DNA of 64,000 nt from contig NZ_PVTF01000003.1 of NCBI RefSeq assembly GCF_003002815.1, positions 724,703 to 788,702 on the forward strand, given 5' to 3'. The position numbers and the translations under genes are program-made. Each line of letters opens with the position of its first letter. The stretch's first letter is position 1. This document shows, in pieces, positions 7,961 to 17,507 of the stretch. The DNA comes from Umezawaea tangerina. GTDB taxonomy: Bacteria > Actinomycetota > Actinomycetes > Mycobacteriales > Pseudonocardiaceae. The notes beneath the pieces are model-generated. The model was not told where the DNA came from and ran no database searches. It saw only the letters and a program-made list of their open reading frames with translations.

Positions 7961-9616
7961 TCAGGCGGTGGCCGCCGCCGCGGCCCGGCCCGCCGTGCGG
8001 CCGGAGAAGACGCAACCGCCGAGGAAGGTGCCCTCCAGCGCCCGGTAGCCGTGCAGGCCGCCGCCGCCGAACCCGGCGGCCTCACCGGCCGCGTACACGC
8101 CGTCCAGCGGCGTCCCGTCGTCCTTCAGCACCCGCGACGACAGGTCCGTGTGCAGGCCGCCCAACGACTTGCGGGTCAGCACGGAGAGCCGGACGGCGAT
8201 CAGGGGGCCTGCCTTCGGGTCGAGGATGGGGTGGGGCTCGACGACCCGGATCAGCTTGTCGGTCAGGAAGTGGCGGGCCATCGAGATCGCGTTGACCTGC
8301 ATGTCCTTGCCCAGCCCCGAGGTGACCTGGCGGTCCCGTTCGACGACGACCTTCTCCAGCGCCGACGCGGAGATCAGGTCGCTGCCCACCAGCGCGTTCA
8401 TCCCCTTGGCCAGCTCGGCGACCGACCGGCCGAAGATGAACTCGGAGGACTGCTTGGCGAAGGCCTCGACGGGGGCCACCGCGCCCGGCAGGGCGCGCTT
8501 GAGGACGAGCTTCACGTCCTTGCCGGTCAGGTCGGGGTTCTGCTCCGACCCGGACAGGGCGAACTCCTTGCCGATGATCCGCTGGTTCAGCAGGAACCAC
8601 GAGTGCTGGTGGCCGGTCTTGACGATGTGCTCCAACGCGCCCAGCGCGTCGAAACCGGGGAACAGCGGGATGGGCAGCCGCTGCCCGGTCGCGTCCAGCC
8701 ACAGCGACGAGGGGCCGGGCAGGATGCGGATGCCGTGCCTGCTCCAGATCGGCGCGTAGTTCGCGATGCCCTCGGGGTAGTGCCACATGCGGTCTTCGTT
8801 GATGAGCCCGCCGCCGGCCTTGCCGACCACCTCGAGCATCTTCCCGTCGACGTGGTCCGGGACGCCGGAGAGCATGTGCTCCGGCGGCGTCCCCATGTTC
8901 TTGGGCCAGTTCTTGCGCACCAGGTCGTGGTTGCCGCCGATGCCGCCGGAGGTGACGACCACGGCCTGGGCGCGCAGCTCGAAGTCACCGGCGACCTCGC
9001 GGGAGCTCTTCTCGCCGCGCGCGGCGGTGCTCGCCTCCAGCACCTCGCCGCGCACGCCGTCGACCGCGCCCGCGGTCGTGGTCAGCTCGGTGACCCGGTG
9101 CCGGAACCGCAGCGTCACCAGGCCCTTCGCCACGCCCTCGCGCACCCGGCGCTCGAACGGGGCGACGATGCCGGGGCCGGTGCCCCAGGTGATGTGGAAG
9201 CGCGGCACGGAGTTGCCGTGGCCGCCCGCGAGGTAGCCGCCGCGTTCGGCCCACTGGACGAACGGGAACCACCGCACGCCCTGCGCGTGCAGCCAGGAGC
9301 GCTTCTCGCCCGCGGCGAAGTCGACGTAGGCCTCCGCCCACTTGCGCGGCCAGTGGTCGCTGTCGCGGTCGAACGCCGCGGAGCCCATCCAGTCCTGCAG
9401 CGCGAGCTCGGCGGAGTCCTTGACCCGGAGCCTGCGCTGTTCGGGGGTGTCGACCAGGAACATGCCGCCGAACGACCAGAAGGCCTGGCCGCCGAGCGAC
9501 GCCTCCGGCTCCTGGTCGAGCAGGATGACCTTTCGACCTGCGTCCACGAGCTCCGCGGTGGCGACCAGCCCCGCCAGACCCGCGCCGACCACGATGACGT
9601 CCGCGTCCTGTGCCAT
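7961..9616 (-). CDS. FAD-binding dehydrogenase (KstD/fumarate reductase-like)
   Basis: A 551-residue flavoprotein of the FAD_binding_2 family. The N-terminus, DVIVVGAGLAGLVATAEL, binds the ADP part of FAD, with LLDQEPEASLGGQAFWSFGG following. A second conserved region, VVVTSGGIGGNHDLVRKNWP, is near residues 225-245, and the C-terminus has GLHTD and VYAAGEAAGFGGGGLHGYRALEGTFLGGC, which closes the FAD site. Its length and motifs match the actinobacterial 'FAD-binding dehydrogenase' group, related to 3-ketosteroid delta-1-dehydrogenases and fumarate reductases. The true substrate is unknown. No operon partner is present. Confidence 0.85.
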   Translation of the reverse strand: MAQDADVIVVGAGLAGLVATAELVDAGRKVILLDQEPEASLGGQAFWSFGGMFLVDTPEQRRLRVKDSAELALQDWMGSAAFDRDSDHWPRKWAEAYVDFAAGEKRSWLHAQGVRWFPFVQWAERGGYLAGGHGNSVPRFHITWGTGPGIVAPFERRVREGVAKGLVTLRFRHRVTELTTTAGAVDGVRGEVLEASTAARGEKSSREVAGDFELRAQAVVVTSGGIGGNHDLVRKNWPKNMGTPPEHMLSGVPDHVDGKMLEVVGKAGGGLINEDRMWHYPEGIANYAPIWSRHGIRILPGPSSLWLDATGQRLPIPLFPGFDALGALEHIVKTGHQHSWFLLNQRIIGKEFALSGSEQNPDLTGKDVKLVLKRALPGAVAPVEAFAKQSSEFIFGRSVAELAKGMNALVGSDLISASALEKVVVERDRQVTSGLGKDMQVNAISMARHFLTDKLIRVVEPHPILDPKAGPLIAVRLSVLTRKSLGGLHTDLSSRVLKDDGTPLDGVYAAGEAAGFGGGGLHGYRALEGTFLGGCVFSGRTAGRAAAAATA

Positions 9617-10201
9617 GGGGCGCAGTGTAGGAGGGGTGCCGCCGATCGCGCAGCAGGCGGGACGCCGGACCCGAAAAGTTTTCGCGTCTGGCGGGTCAGG
9701 GGGCCGTCGGCCGGTCCCGGAAGGGGGGATTTCCGTCCGGCCGACGGCTGGTCGGCGAGCGGGGGCGCGCCACGGGGCGTCTCGGGGGGATTCGCACCGG
9801 CGAGGGGGCACCCGTGCGAACCGACGCCGGGCGCAGCACCCCTGTGCCGACCACTGGTAGAACGGGTGGTGGGGTGCCGATGTTCCCCGCGTGCCGCAGG
9901 TCACCACCGGGCGACCCCTGAAAAGGCCGCATCGACCGCCGGGAGGATTTGTTACCGAATTCGGCGGGGAACGTCGTGTTCACCGTTGACACGGGTTGAC
10001 ATTCCCTTCCTTCAGCCCTTGACTGGAGCTGTTCTGCGCCAACCGTTATGAAAATAGGGGTGTCTACCCCTTGGTGGTGTCCGGGACAAGCGACCGTTCA
10101 GTCCAATGTGGACTTCATCAATGGGCTGCTTGTCCTATTGTCCGTTCGTGCGCGGGGAGATGTGCTTCCACCATTCCTCCCCCACGAAGGGTCTTTGCGT
10201 C
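9617..10201. other. 585-bp divergent intergenic region with stacked inverted repeats
   Basis: No convincing gene was found here. The left part holds CGAAAAGTTTTCG (9672-9684), a 12-bp perfect inverted repeat (9703-9714 with 9737-9748) with a nested CGGAA/TTCCG stem, and TTCGCAC/GTGCGAA (9791-9797 with 9814-9820). The right part, towards the protease, is less GC-rich, has two TTGAC motifs near 9985-10000 and small palindromes at 10056-10071 and 10100-10114, and probably holds the protease promoter. Confidence 0.5.
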
Positions 10202-13200
10202 GTGATCAAGTCAGGACTTCGGTGGAGACACCGCACCAGCGTGGCACTCCTGGCCGCCGTGCTGGGTTCGACTGGGTTCGGCTTCGCCGCCACCCCCGCA
10301 CTCGCGCAGCCCGTGCCGCCCGCTCAGGCCGACAAGCAGCTGGACAAGCAGGACCGCGCGCTCATCGCCGAAGCCGAGCAGCAGGGCAAGGCGGACGTCA
10401 CGCTCCTCGTCGCCGCCGAGGACGGCAAGGTCGAAGCCGCCACCGCCGAGCTGAAGGCGCTCGGCGCGGTCGTCGAGACGACCGACCGGAAGGTCGACTA
10501 CCTCAAGGTCACGCTGCCCCGCGACAACGCCGAGAAGGCCGCGAAGCTGGCCTCGGTCAACGCCGTCGACGTCGACGGGCTCGTCGAGCTCGACGACCCG
10601 AAGATCGAGGGAGCCGCCACGCCGCTGCCGCAGAAGGCACCCGGCGCGAAGACCCCCAAGGACAACCCGTACATGCCGATCGCCGACACCGGCGCGGCGT
10701 CGTTCGCCCAGTCCCACCCCAAGTGGGACGGCCGCAACACCACGATCGCCATCCTCGACTCCGGCGTCGACCTGGACCACCCGGCGCTCGCGACCACCAC
10801 GACCGGTGAGCGCAAGATCGTCGACTGGTACAACGCCAACGCGCCGACCGAGAACGACGGCACGTGGGTCGCGATGTCGAAGGAGCGCTACACCGGCAAG
10901 TTCGTCGTCGGCGGCGTCACCTACACGGCCCCGGCCACCGGCGGCCCCTACGCGGTCGGCTTCCTCAAGGAGACCGCGAAGGACCTGGGCGACCCGACCA
11001 GCGAGACCGGCGGCGACCTCAACCGCGACGGCGACCGGGTGGACTCGTTCCCCATCCTGCAGGACGTCCTGACCAAGGAGGTCCGGGTCGACCTGGACGG
11101 TGACGGCGACTTCACCGACCAGACGGCCATGATCGACTACAAGGTCAAGAAGGACGTCGGCTTCTTCGGCACCGACAACCCGGCCACGCCGATCGCCGAG
11201 CGCATGGCGTTCGTCGTGCAGACCAACAGGTCGGTGTACGACAACGGCGGCACCGCCTTCGTCAACATCGGCATCGCGGGCGCCGAGCACGGCACCCACG
11301 TCGCGGGCATCACCGCCGCCAACAACATGTTCGGCGGCAAGATGACGGGCGCGGCCCCCGGCGCCAAGCTGATGGCCGTCAAGGTCTGCCTCACCTCGTC
11401 GTCCTGCACCAGCAGCGGTCTGCTGGAGGGCGTGCTCTACGCCGCCCGCAACGGCGCCGACGTCGTGAACATCTCCATCGGCGGCCTGCCCGCCCTCAAC
11501 GACGGCAACAACGCCCGCGCGGAGCTCTACAACCGCACGATCGCCGAGTACAACGTCCAGCTGTTCATCTCGGCGGGCAACAGCGGCGCGGGCGCCAACA
11601 GCGTCGGCGACCCGTCGGTGGCCACCGACGCCGTCAGCGTCGGCTCCTACATCTCCAAGGAGACCTGGCTGTCGAACTACGGTTCGGTGACCAAGCAGGG
11701 CGACAACCTGCACGGCTTCTCCTCGCGCGGCCCGCGCGAGGACGGCGGCTTCAAGCCGGACATCATCGCGCCCGGCGCGGCCATCTCCACCATCCCGCGC
11801 TGGGAGGCCCCCGGCCCCGTCGCGGGCACCTACGAGCTGCCCGCCGGCTACGCCATGCTCCAGGGCACCTCGATGGCGTCCCCGCAGGCGACCGGTGCCG
11901 CCGCGCTGCTCATCAGCGCGTACAAGGCGACGCACAACGGCGAGCGCCCCAACGCCGCGAAGCTCCGCAACGCCATCAAGTCCGGCGCGGACTTCCAGAG
12001 CGAGTTCGGCGCCTACGAGCAGGGTGCCGGTCTCTTCGACGTCAAGGCCGCCTACAACATCCTCAGCCGCTCCGGCGCCACGGACACCGTGACGACGTCG
12101 GTCGAGGTGCACACCGTGCTGTCCGGTCAGCTCAAGCCGACCCCCAACACCGGCGTGGGCATCCACGACCGCGAGGGCGTGACCATCGGCAAGGACTACA
12201 CCCGCACCTACACGCTGACCCGCACCACGGGCTCGGCGAAGCCGGTGAAGTACAAGGTCGACTGGGACGGCGACAAGAGCGCGTTCGACTCGGCGGGCAG
12301 CGTCACGCTGCCGCTGAACACCCCGGTCAAGTTCGACGTGAAGGTCAAGCCGAGGAAGGCGGGCGCCCTGTCCGCGGTCCTCAGCCTGGACAACCCCTCC
12401 ACGCCGGGTGTCGACGTGCAGACGATGAACACCGTGTTCGCCGCGGCGGACTTCACCGCGGCCAACAAGTACGCGGTCTCGCAGTCCGGCGACATCAGCC
12501 GCAACCAGGTCAGCAGCCTCTTCGTGCGGGTGCCCCAGGGCGCCAGCGCGCTGAAGATCGACCTGGTCGGCGGCGGCGACCCCGGCAAGGGCCAGGTGCG
12601 CTTCCTGCGCTTCGACCCGACCGGTGTGCCGATCGACCCCACGGCCACCACGTCCTGCTACAACCCCGACGCGGGCGCGGGCTGCTCCACCGGCTCCGCC
12701 ACCAGCCGCACGGTCAACAACCCGCTGCCGGGCGTCTGGGAGGTCGTGGTCGAGGCCCGGCGCACGTCGGACGCCGACCGCGCGCCGTACAAGGTGACCG
12801 CTTCGGTGCTCGGCACCGCGGTCAGCCCCAACCCGGACGTGATCGCGTCCGCGACGCTCGGCACGCCGGTCGCGCGGACCTACCAGGTGACGAACTCGTT
12901 GGGCGCGCTCAACGGCCACCTCGTCGGCGGGCCGCTGGCCAGTGCCAGGATCGCCCGTCCCAGCATCGCCAACGGGACGTCGCAGACCTACGACCTGACG
13001 GTGCCCGCGGGCGCCACGGCGGTCAGCGCGACCATCGGCAAGACCAGCGACGCCACCGCGGACCTCGACCTGGTCCTCTACAACTGCACCACGGGCACGT
13101 GCGTGGTGGCGGGGTCGTCGGCCGACGGCGACTCCGAGGAGTCGGTGACCCTGGCCAACCCGGCCGCGGGTGCGTGGCGGGTCCTCGTGGACGGCTACTC

Positions 13201-13444
13201 GGTGCCCGCGGGCACCACGGAGTACGACTACATCGACCTCTACGCCGCTCCCTCGCTGGGCTCGGTCGTGGTCAGCGACCCGCTCGCCGACCACGCCGCG
13301 GGCACCACGTGGACCGTCGGCGGCACGGTGACCGCCACCGGTCAGCCCGGTGCCGGTCGGGTGCTGCGCGGTGAGCTCCTCGTGCAGACCTCGGAGGGCT
13401 CCACCGTCGGCCGCGGCACGGTGGTCGTGCAGTCGGTCGTCTAG
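10202..13444 (+). CDS. Secreted S8 family serine peptidase (subtilase)
   Basis: A 1080-residue exported protease. The GTG start gives a signal peptide: basic KSGLRWRHR, a hydrophobic core, then ATPALAQP cleavage near residue 33. A propeptide-like domain follows (VTLLVAAEDG to VDVDGLVEL, about 55-135). The catalytic triad is Asp in AILDSGVDLDHP (about 185), His in HGTHVAGI (about 365) and Ser in GTSMASPQATGAA (about 560). After the catalytic domain come ~500 residues of beta-rich repeats resembling pre-peptidase C-terminal domains (DLDLVLYNC near the end). A long insert between the Asp and His blocks carries Asp-rich DLNRDGDRVDSF and DLDGDGDFTD, likely Ca-binding. A strong terminator follows. 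Confidence 0.92.
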   Translation: MIKSGLRWRHRTSVALLAAVLGSTGFGFAATPALAQPVPPAQADKQLDKQDRALIAEAEQQGKADVTLLVAAEDGKVEAATAELKALGAVVETTDRKVDYLKVTLPRDNAEKAAKLASVNAVDVDGLVELDDPKIEGAATPLPQKAPGAKTPKDNPYMPIADTGAASFAQSHPKWDGRNTTIAILDSGVDLDHPALATTTTGERKIVDWYNANAPTENDGTWVAMSKERYTGKFVVGGVTYTAPATGGPYAVGFLKETAKDLGDPTSETGGDLNRDGDRVDSFPILQDVLTKEVRVDLDGDGDFTDQTAMIDYKVKKDVGFFGTDNPATPIAERMAFVVQTNRSVYDNGGTAFVNIGIAGAEHGTHVAGITAANNMFGGKMTGAAPGAKLMAVKVCLTSSSCTSSGLLEGVLYAARNGADVVNISIGGLPALNDGNNARAELYNRTIAEYNVQLFISAGNSGAGANSVGDPSVATDAVSVGSYISKETWLSNYGSVTKQGDNLHGFSSRGPREDGGFKPDIIAPGAAISTIPRWEAPGPVAGTYELPAGYAMLQGTSMASPQATGAAALLISAYKATHNGERPNAAKLRNAIKSGADFQSEFGAYEQGAGLFDVKAAYNILSRSGATDTVTTSVEVHTVLSGQLKPTPNTGVGIHDREGVTIGKDYTRTYTLTRTTGSAKPVKYKVDWDGDKSAFDSAGSVTLPLNTPVKFDVKVKPRKAGALSAVLSLDNPSTPGVDVQTMNTVFAAADFTAANKYAVSQSGDISRNQVSSLFVRVPQGASALKIDLVGGGDPGKGQVRFLRFDPTGVPIDPTATTSCYNPDAGAGCSTGSATSRTVNNPLPGVWEVVVEARRTSDADRAPYKVTASVLGTAVSPNPDVIASATLGTPVARTYQVTNSLGALNGHLVGGPLASARIARPSIANGTSQTYDLTVPAGATAVSATIGKTSDATADLDLVLYNCTTGTCVVAGSSADGDSEESVTLANPAAGAWRVLVDGYSVPAGTTEYDYIDLYAAPSLGSVVVSDPLADHAAGTTWTVGGTVTATGQPGAGRVLRGELLVQTSEGSTVGRGTVVVQSVV

Positions 13445-13463
13445 CTCCACCGGTCAACGGCGG

Positions 13464-13496
13464 CGGCCCCCGCACCCACCAGGGGTGCGGGGGCCG
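13464..13496 (+). terminator. Terminator after subtilase
   Basis: A perfect 14-bp GC-rich stem (13464-13477 with 13483-13496) and 5-nt loop lie 20 nt past the protease stop, in the gap before the convergent lipoprotein gene. Confidence 0.75.
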
Positions 13497-13550
13497 CTCC
13501 GCGTATTCAGCGGCGGCCCCGCGTGTCCTCGCGCGAGGCCGCCGCGCCCG

Positions 13551-14021
13551 TCAGGGAGTCGGGTCGGGGACGCCGACGGGTTCCTCGACGTCCACGTGGG
13601 TGATGCCCTCCAGGGTGGCCGCCCGCGCGGCCAGCGCGACCGGCACGGTGGCGCGGATGTAGCCGACGGTGCCGTCCTCCGACTCGACCGTCGCGCCCAG
13701 GGCGCGCAACGCCCCGGCGGTCGACGCGGTCCGGCCGTCGGCGGTGGCGATGGCGAGCACGACGGTCTCCTGCCGCGCTTGGCGGGCGGCGTCGATGCGC
13801 TCCTTGACGGCGGGCGCGGGCGGCGGGCCGGTCGTCGGGGCCGCCGTCAGGTCGGTCGCCGGACCGGGTGTCGTGGCGGGCGCCCCAACGGGTGACGTCG
13901 CGCCCGCCGGGGGTGCCGAAGCCCGCCCAGGGGTATCCGAAGGGCGTTGCCCGCATCCCCCGAGCACCCCTGCCATCATGATCGCCACCAGCACGCCTCG
14001 CGTCCACCGTCCCACCGTCAC
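13551..14021 (-). CDS. Lipoprotein with subtilase-propeptide-like domain
   Basis: A ~156-residue lipoprotein. The signal GVLVAIMMAGVLGGCG ends in lipobox VLGGC near residue 22, followed by ~50 residues of Pro/Thr/Ala-rich linker. The C-terminal ~70 residues (ETVVLAIATADG to VDVEEPVG) match the propeptide region of the convergent subtilase position by position: both share the pattern ALGA-x-VE-x-x-D-x-x-V-x-Y, then T-x-P and a final VDV. Propeptides of this fold act as intramolecular chaperones and inhibitors. A membrane-anchored stand-alone copy could inhibit or fold the neighbouring protease. The start is uncertain: GTG 14021 or GTG 14015. Confidence 0.65.
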   Translation of the reverse strand: MTVGRWTRGVLVAIMMAGVLGGCGQRPSDTPGRASAPPAGATSPVGAPATTPGPATDLTAAPTTGPPPAPAVKERIDAARQARQETVVLAIATADGRTASTAGALRALGATVESEDGTVGYIRATVPVALAARAATLEGITHVDVEEPVGVPDPTP

Positions 14022-14099
14022 CTGGGAAGACGGGGCGAGGCGGCTGGGGGGTTGCACCGTCCGTAAGATCCGAACCTCCCGCCGAAGTGGAGTCCACCC

Positions 14100-16331
14100 G
14101 TGCAGCGCAGAGCACTCGCCGGTGCTGTCGTCCTCGTCCTGCTGGCCGCTCTGGTGGTCACCGACGTGCGGACGACGGGCAAGGCGTTCGTGGACGTCTC
14201 CTCGGCGAAGTCCGCGATCACGCGGCTGCTGGGCGGCGACTCGGCCCGCGCGGCGCAGATCGAGGTGCGCACCACCCCGGCGAGCGCGGGCACGGCCGAC
14301 TCGTTCCGCGTCGGCGGCACCGCCGGGCACGTCCAGCTCTCCGGCACCAGCCAGGTCGCGATCGTGTCCGGGTTCAACTGGTGGCTCAAGTACGTGGCGG
14401 GCGGCCACCTGTCCACCAACGGCGACCGCCTCGACCTGCCGCAGACGCTGCCCGCGCCGGAGAAGCCGATCAGCAAGCGCACGACGCTGAGCGACCGGTA
14501 CGCCTACAACTTCACCGTCTACGGCTACACGATGCCGTACTGGACGTGGACCGAGTGGGAACGCGAGATCGACTACCTCGCGGCCAGCGGCGTGAACCGC
14601 GCGCTCGTGCTCGTCGGCCAGGAAGCCGTCTGGTACGACACCTTCCAGTCGTTCGGCATGTCCGAGTCGCAGGTGCGCGACTGGATCGCGCAGCCCTCGT
14701 TCCAGCCGTGGCAGTGGTACGGCTCGACGACCGGCTACGACCCGTCCGGCGGCGTGCACGCGGGTCCGGTCAGCGCGGACCTCATCAAGCGCCGGGCCGA
14801 GCTCGGCAGGCGCGTGGCGGACCGGATGCGCGAGCTCGGCATCACCCCGGTGTTCCCGGCGTTCGAGGGCCACGTGCCCGACCAGGTGTTCGCCGACGCC
14901 AACCCCGGCGCGAACGTGATCCCGCAGGGCGGCTACTCCGGCCACCCTCGGCCGTTCTGGCTGGCGCCGACGGACCCGCTCTACGCCAAGGTCGCCGCGA
15001 AGTTCTACGAGGTGCAGAGCAAGCGCTTCGGCGACACCACGCACTACTCCAACGACCTGATGCACGAGGGCGGCGAGCTCGGCGGCGTCGACCTCGGCGA
15101 GGCCGGCAAGGCCGTGCAGGACGCGCTGACCCGTGCGCACCCGGACTCCACCTGGGTGCTCCAGGCGTGGCAGGGCAACCCGGAGAAGGACCTGATCGAC
15201 GCGATCGACCGCAAGCGCGTCCTCGTGCTCGACCTGGACGCCGACGACGGCCCGTCGTGGGAGAAGACCGACGCGTTCTGGGGCGCGCCCTGGGCGTGGG
15301 GCACGATCCAGAACTTCGGCGGCAGGCTCGGCGTGTTCGGCAACCTCACCGAGCCCGGCCAGACCCTGCCCGAGATCCGCGCCAAGTCCACCGGGGAGCG
15401 CGGCAACCTCGTCGGCACCGCCATGGTGCTGGAGGGCACCCACCTCAACCCCGTGGTGCAGGACCTGTTCGGCGAGATGGTGTGGCGCGACAAGGCCGTC
15501 GACCTCGACTCGTGGATCCTCGACTACGCCAAGCGCCGCTACGGCGCGGGCGACGACCCGCACGTCGCCGAGGCGTGGGAGGTCCTGCTCAACACCGCGT
15601 ACTCGTTCCGCGCCACCGGCCACCAGAGCGGCGAGGGCCCGTACGAGAGCCCGTTCGCCGCGCTGCCCGCGCTGAAGGTCACCTCGGCCTCCTACTTCGG
15701 GCCCCCGGAGCCGCGCTACTCCGCGCAGGACTTCGAGCCCGTGCTGGGCGAGCTGCTCCAGGCCGACGCGGCCGTGCGCGAGGAGGAGACCTACAAGTAC
15801 GACCTGGTCGACGTGACCCGGCAGATCCTCGCGAACCGCGGCCGGTCGACGTTGCAGGAGATCGCCAGGGCGTACGCGGCCAAGGACGTGGCGGCCCTGG
15901 ACACCCTGACCGACCGCTTCCTCGGGTACATGAAGAGCACCGACGAGCTCCTGGGCACCCAGCGGGACTGGCTGCTCGGCACCTGGCTGGAGAGCGCGAA
16001 GGCCTGGGGGAAGACGCCCGAGGAGAAGGCGGCGCTGGAACGCGACGCCCGCGGCATCATCAGCATCTGGTCGGAGAAGGCGTGCGACACGCTCCGCGAC
16101 TACGCCAACCGCGAGTGGCAGGGCATGGTCTCGAGCTACTACCAGCCGCGCTGGGAGCGGTTCTTCGCCGAGCTGGCCGGGACCGTCGAGAGCGGCGTGC
16201 CGCCGACCATCGACTGGTGCGCCAACGGCGTCCAGTGGACCTCGCAGACCACGGAGTTCCCGACCGAGCCCACCGGCGACACCTACGAGGTCGCGAAGCG
16301 CATCGCCCAGGAGCTGGGCCTGGAGAACTAG
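14100..16331 (+). CDS. Alpha-N-acetylglucosaminidase (GH89)
   Basis: A 743-residue secreted glycoside hydrolase of the NAGLU family, which removes terminal alpha-linked N-acetylglucosamine. The GTG start gives a signal anchor (RRALAGAVVLVLLAALVVTD). Then come the N-terminal domain with FNWWLKYVAG, and the catalytic barrel with YAYNFTVYGYTMPYWTW, WEREIDYLAASGVN and PVFPAFEGHVP. Candidate catalytic acids are Glu323 in DLMHEGGE and Glu445 in MVLEGTHLN, in the regions matching human NAGLU Glu316 and Glu446. An alpha-helical C-terminal domain completes it. It is monocistronic, divergent from the lipoprotein. It probably acts on host or biofilm amino-sugar glycans. Confidence 0.9.
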   Translation: MQRRALAGAVVLVLLAALVVTDVRTTGKAFVDVSSAKSAITRLLGGDSARAAQIEVRTTPASAGTADSFRVGGTAGHVQLSGTSQVAIVSGFNWWLKYVAGGHLSTNGDRLDLPQTLPAPEKPISKRTTLSDRYAYNFTVYGYTMPYWTWTEWEREIDYLAASGVNRALVLVGQEAVWYDTFQSFGMSESQVRDWIAQPSFQPWQWYGSTTGYDPSGGVHAGPVSADLIKRRAELGRRVADRMRELGITPVFPAFEGHVPDQVFADANPGANVIPQGGYSGHPRPFWLAPTDPLYAKVAAKFYEVQSKRFGDTTHYSNDLMHEGGELGGVDLGEAGKAVQDALTRAHPDSTWVLQAWQGNPEKDLIDAIDRKRVLVLDLDADDGPSWEKTDAFWGAPWAWGTIQNFGGRLGVFGNLTEPGQTLPEIRAKSTGERGNLVGTAMVLEGTHLNPVVQDLFGEMVWRDKAVDLDSWILDYAKRRYGAGDDPHVAEAWEVLLNTAYSFRATGHQSGEGPYESPFAALPALKVTSASYFGPPEPRYSAQDFEPVLGELLQADAAVREEETYKYDLVDVTRQILANRGRSTLQEIARAYAAKDVAALDTLTDRFLGYMKSTDELLGTQRDWLLGTWLESAKAWGKTPEEKAALERDARGIISIWSEKACDTLRDYANREWQGMVSSYYQPRWERFFAELAGTVESGVPPTIDWCANGVQWTSQTTEFPTEPTGDTYEVAKRIAQELGLEN

Positions 16332-16339
16332 GGCCGGTT

Positions 16340-16381
16340 CCCCGGATCCGCGGTCGTGCGGTCGTGCACCCGGATCCGGGG
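16340..16381. terminator. Inverted repeat between convergent genes
   Basis: CCCCGGATCCG (16340-16350) and its exact complement (16371-16381) flank a 20-nt loop, between the stops at 16331 and 16389. This is a likely bidirectional terminator. Confidence 0.6.
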
Positions 16382-16388
16382 ATCCGAA

Positions 16389-17408
16389 CTAGCCCCGCGA
16401 CCAGGGGAACCGGCGGGTCCTGGTGAGCTTGGCCAGCGCACGTCGTGCCTTGGCTGCCAGGTCCTCGTCGTCGGACCGGACGGCCTGTTCGAACGCCGCG
16501 ACGGCGCCGGGGGTGTCCTTGCGGTCCTTGAGCAGGAGGCCCAAGCGGTAGGCGGAGGTGTGGCTGCCGCGCTCGGAGCCCCGGCGGTAGGCGGCTTCGG
16601 CGGCGGCGAGGTCGCCGCGGTCCTGGAGGACGACGCCGTGCTTGTGCGCGCCGTCGGCGTCGCCTCGTTCGTCCATCATCCGCAGCAGCGCCTCGACCTG
16701 GTCGGTGTTGCCCAGCTCGCGCACCAGGTCCGGCACGTCCATCCGCTCCAGCGCGGGCTGCCGGGCGCGTTCGGCGAGGTCGGTGCGCCAGTCGGTGCCG
16801 GGCAGCGCCGACCCCGGTATCCCGGTGGGCTTCCCCTCCGCCATGTCCTCGCGGATCCGCTCGACCTGCTGCGCCAGGCGTCGGGCGCCCGCGCGGAAGT
16901 CCTCCGACACCTCGCCCGCGGCGGGCTCGTCCAGCAGGCGCAGCACCTCGGCGATGGCGTCGGCGGCCTCGGCGAGCCGGGTGCGGCACAGCGCCCGCAC
17001 GAAGGCGAACGACTGGAGGGCTTGGACGTACTCGTCCCGCACGAGCGGTTCGGGTTGTGCGGCCACGACGTCCCGCAGCAGCCGCACCGCTTCCGCGGTC
17101 CGGTCGAGCGCGGGGTCGACGCGGACGCGCAGCGCCTCGATCGTGCCGATGTTGCGCAACCCGTGCGCGGTGCGGAAGTCCACCGCGCGGTCGAGCTGCT
17201 CGTCGCGGACGGCGCCCGCGTCCAGCGCGGCGGCCACGGCGTCGCGGAGCACGTCGCCGTCCTGCCGGAACACGTCGGCGGCCTCGGCGAGGCGGCCTGC
17301 CCGCAGGAGCTCCTGCGCCTCCTCGTCCAGTGCGGCGATGCCGAAGGTGAAAGCCTCGAAGCCGGTCAGCCGGATCTCCGGCTCACCGCCGGGTAACGCG
17401 TCCTCCAC
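16389..17408 (-). CDS. Tetratricopeptide-repeat protein
   Basis: A 339-residue, wholly soluble helical protein. TPR-like units are visible: EEAQELLRAGRLAEAADVFRQ near residue 30, and a stronger C-terminal run HKHGVVLQDRGDLAAAEAAYRRGSERGSHTSAYRLGLLLKDRKDTPGAVAAFEQA, about 250-315. The middle carries Sel1/TPR-like helices with many Arg and Glu. Such proteins act as scaffolds. GAGAGG lies upstream of the GTG start. It is not clearly linked to the TetR gene about 100 bp upstream. Confidence 0.75.
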   Translation of the reverse strand: MEDALPGGEPEIRLTGFEAFTFGIAALDEEAQELLRAGRLAEAADVFRQDGDVLRDAVAAALDAGAVRDEQLDRAVDFRTAHGLRNIGTIEALRVRVDPALDRTAEAVRLLRDVVAAQPEPLVRDEYVQALQSFAFVRALCRTRLAEAADAIAEVLRLLDEPAAGEVSEDFRAGARRLAQQVERIREDMAEGKPTGIPGSALPGTDWRTDLAERARQPALERMDVPDLVRELGNTDQVEALLRMMDERGDADGAHKHGVVLQDRGDLAAAEAAYRRGSERGSHTSAYRLGLLLKDRKDTPGAVAAFEQAVRSDDEDLAAKARRALAKLTRTRRFPWSRG

Positions 17409-17507
17409 AGTGCACCTCTCTCGGGCAGGCGGGGTGTCCCGGTGTGCGGGGGCGTCCCAGTAGTAGCAGCGCCCGTGCGAACTGACCAGGGACCGCGACC
17501 GGCCCGG

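Noticed and set aside
9696..9992. 98-codon minus-strand frame in the 9.6-10.2 kb gap
   Set aside because: Pro/Arg-rich composition, no ribosome-binding site, and it overlaps the stacked inverted repeats; treated as non-coding.
7784..10051. Long plus-strand open frame (755 codons) over the flavoprotein gene
   Set aside because: It is antisense to a gene with clear FAD motifs, is Arg/Gly/Val/His-rich with no domains, and reflects GC-rich third-position shadowing.
10211..13450. Long minus-strand open frame (1079 codons) over the subtilase
   Set aside because: The plus strand encodes a complete catalytic triad; the antisense product is low-complexity Gly/Val/Arg.
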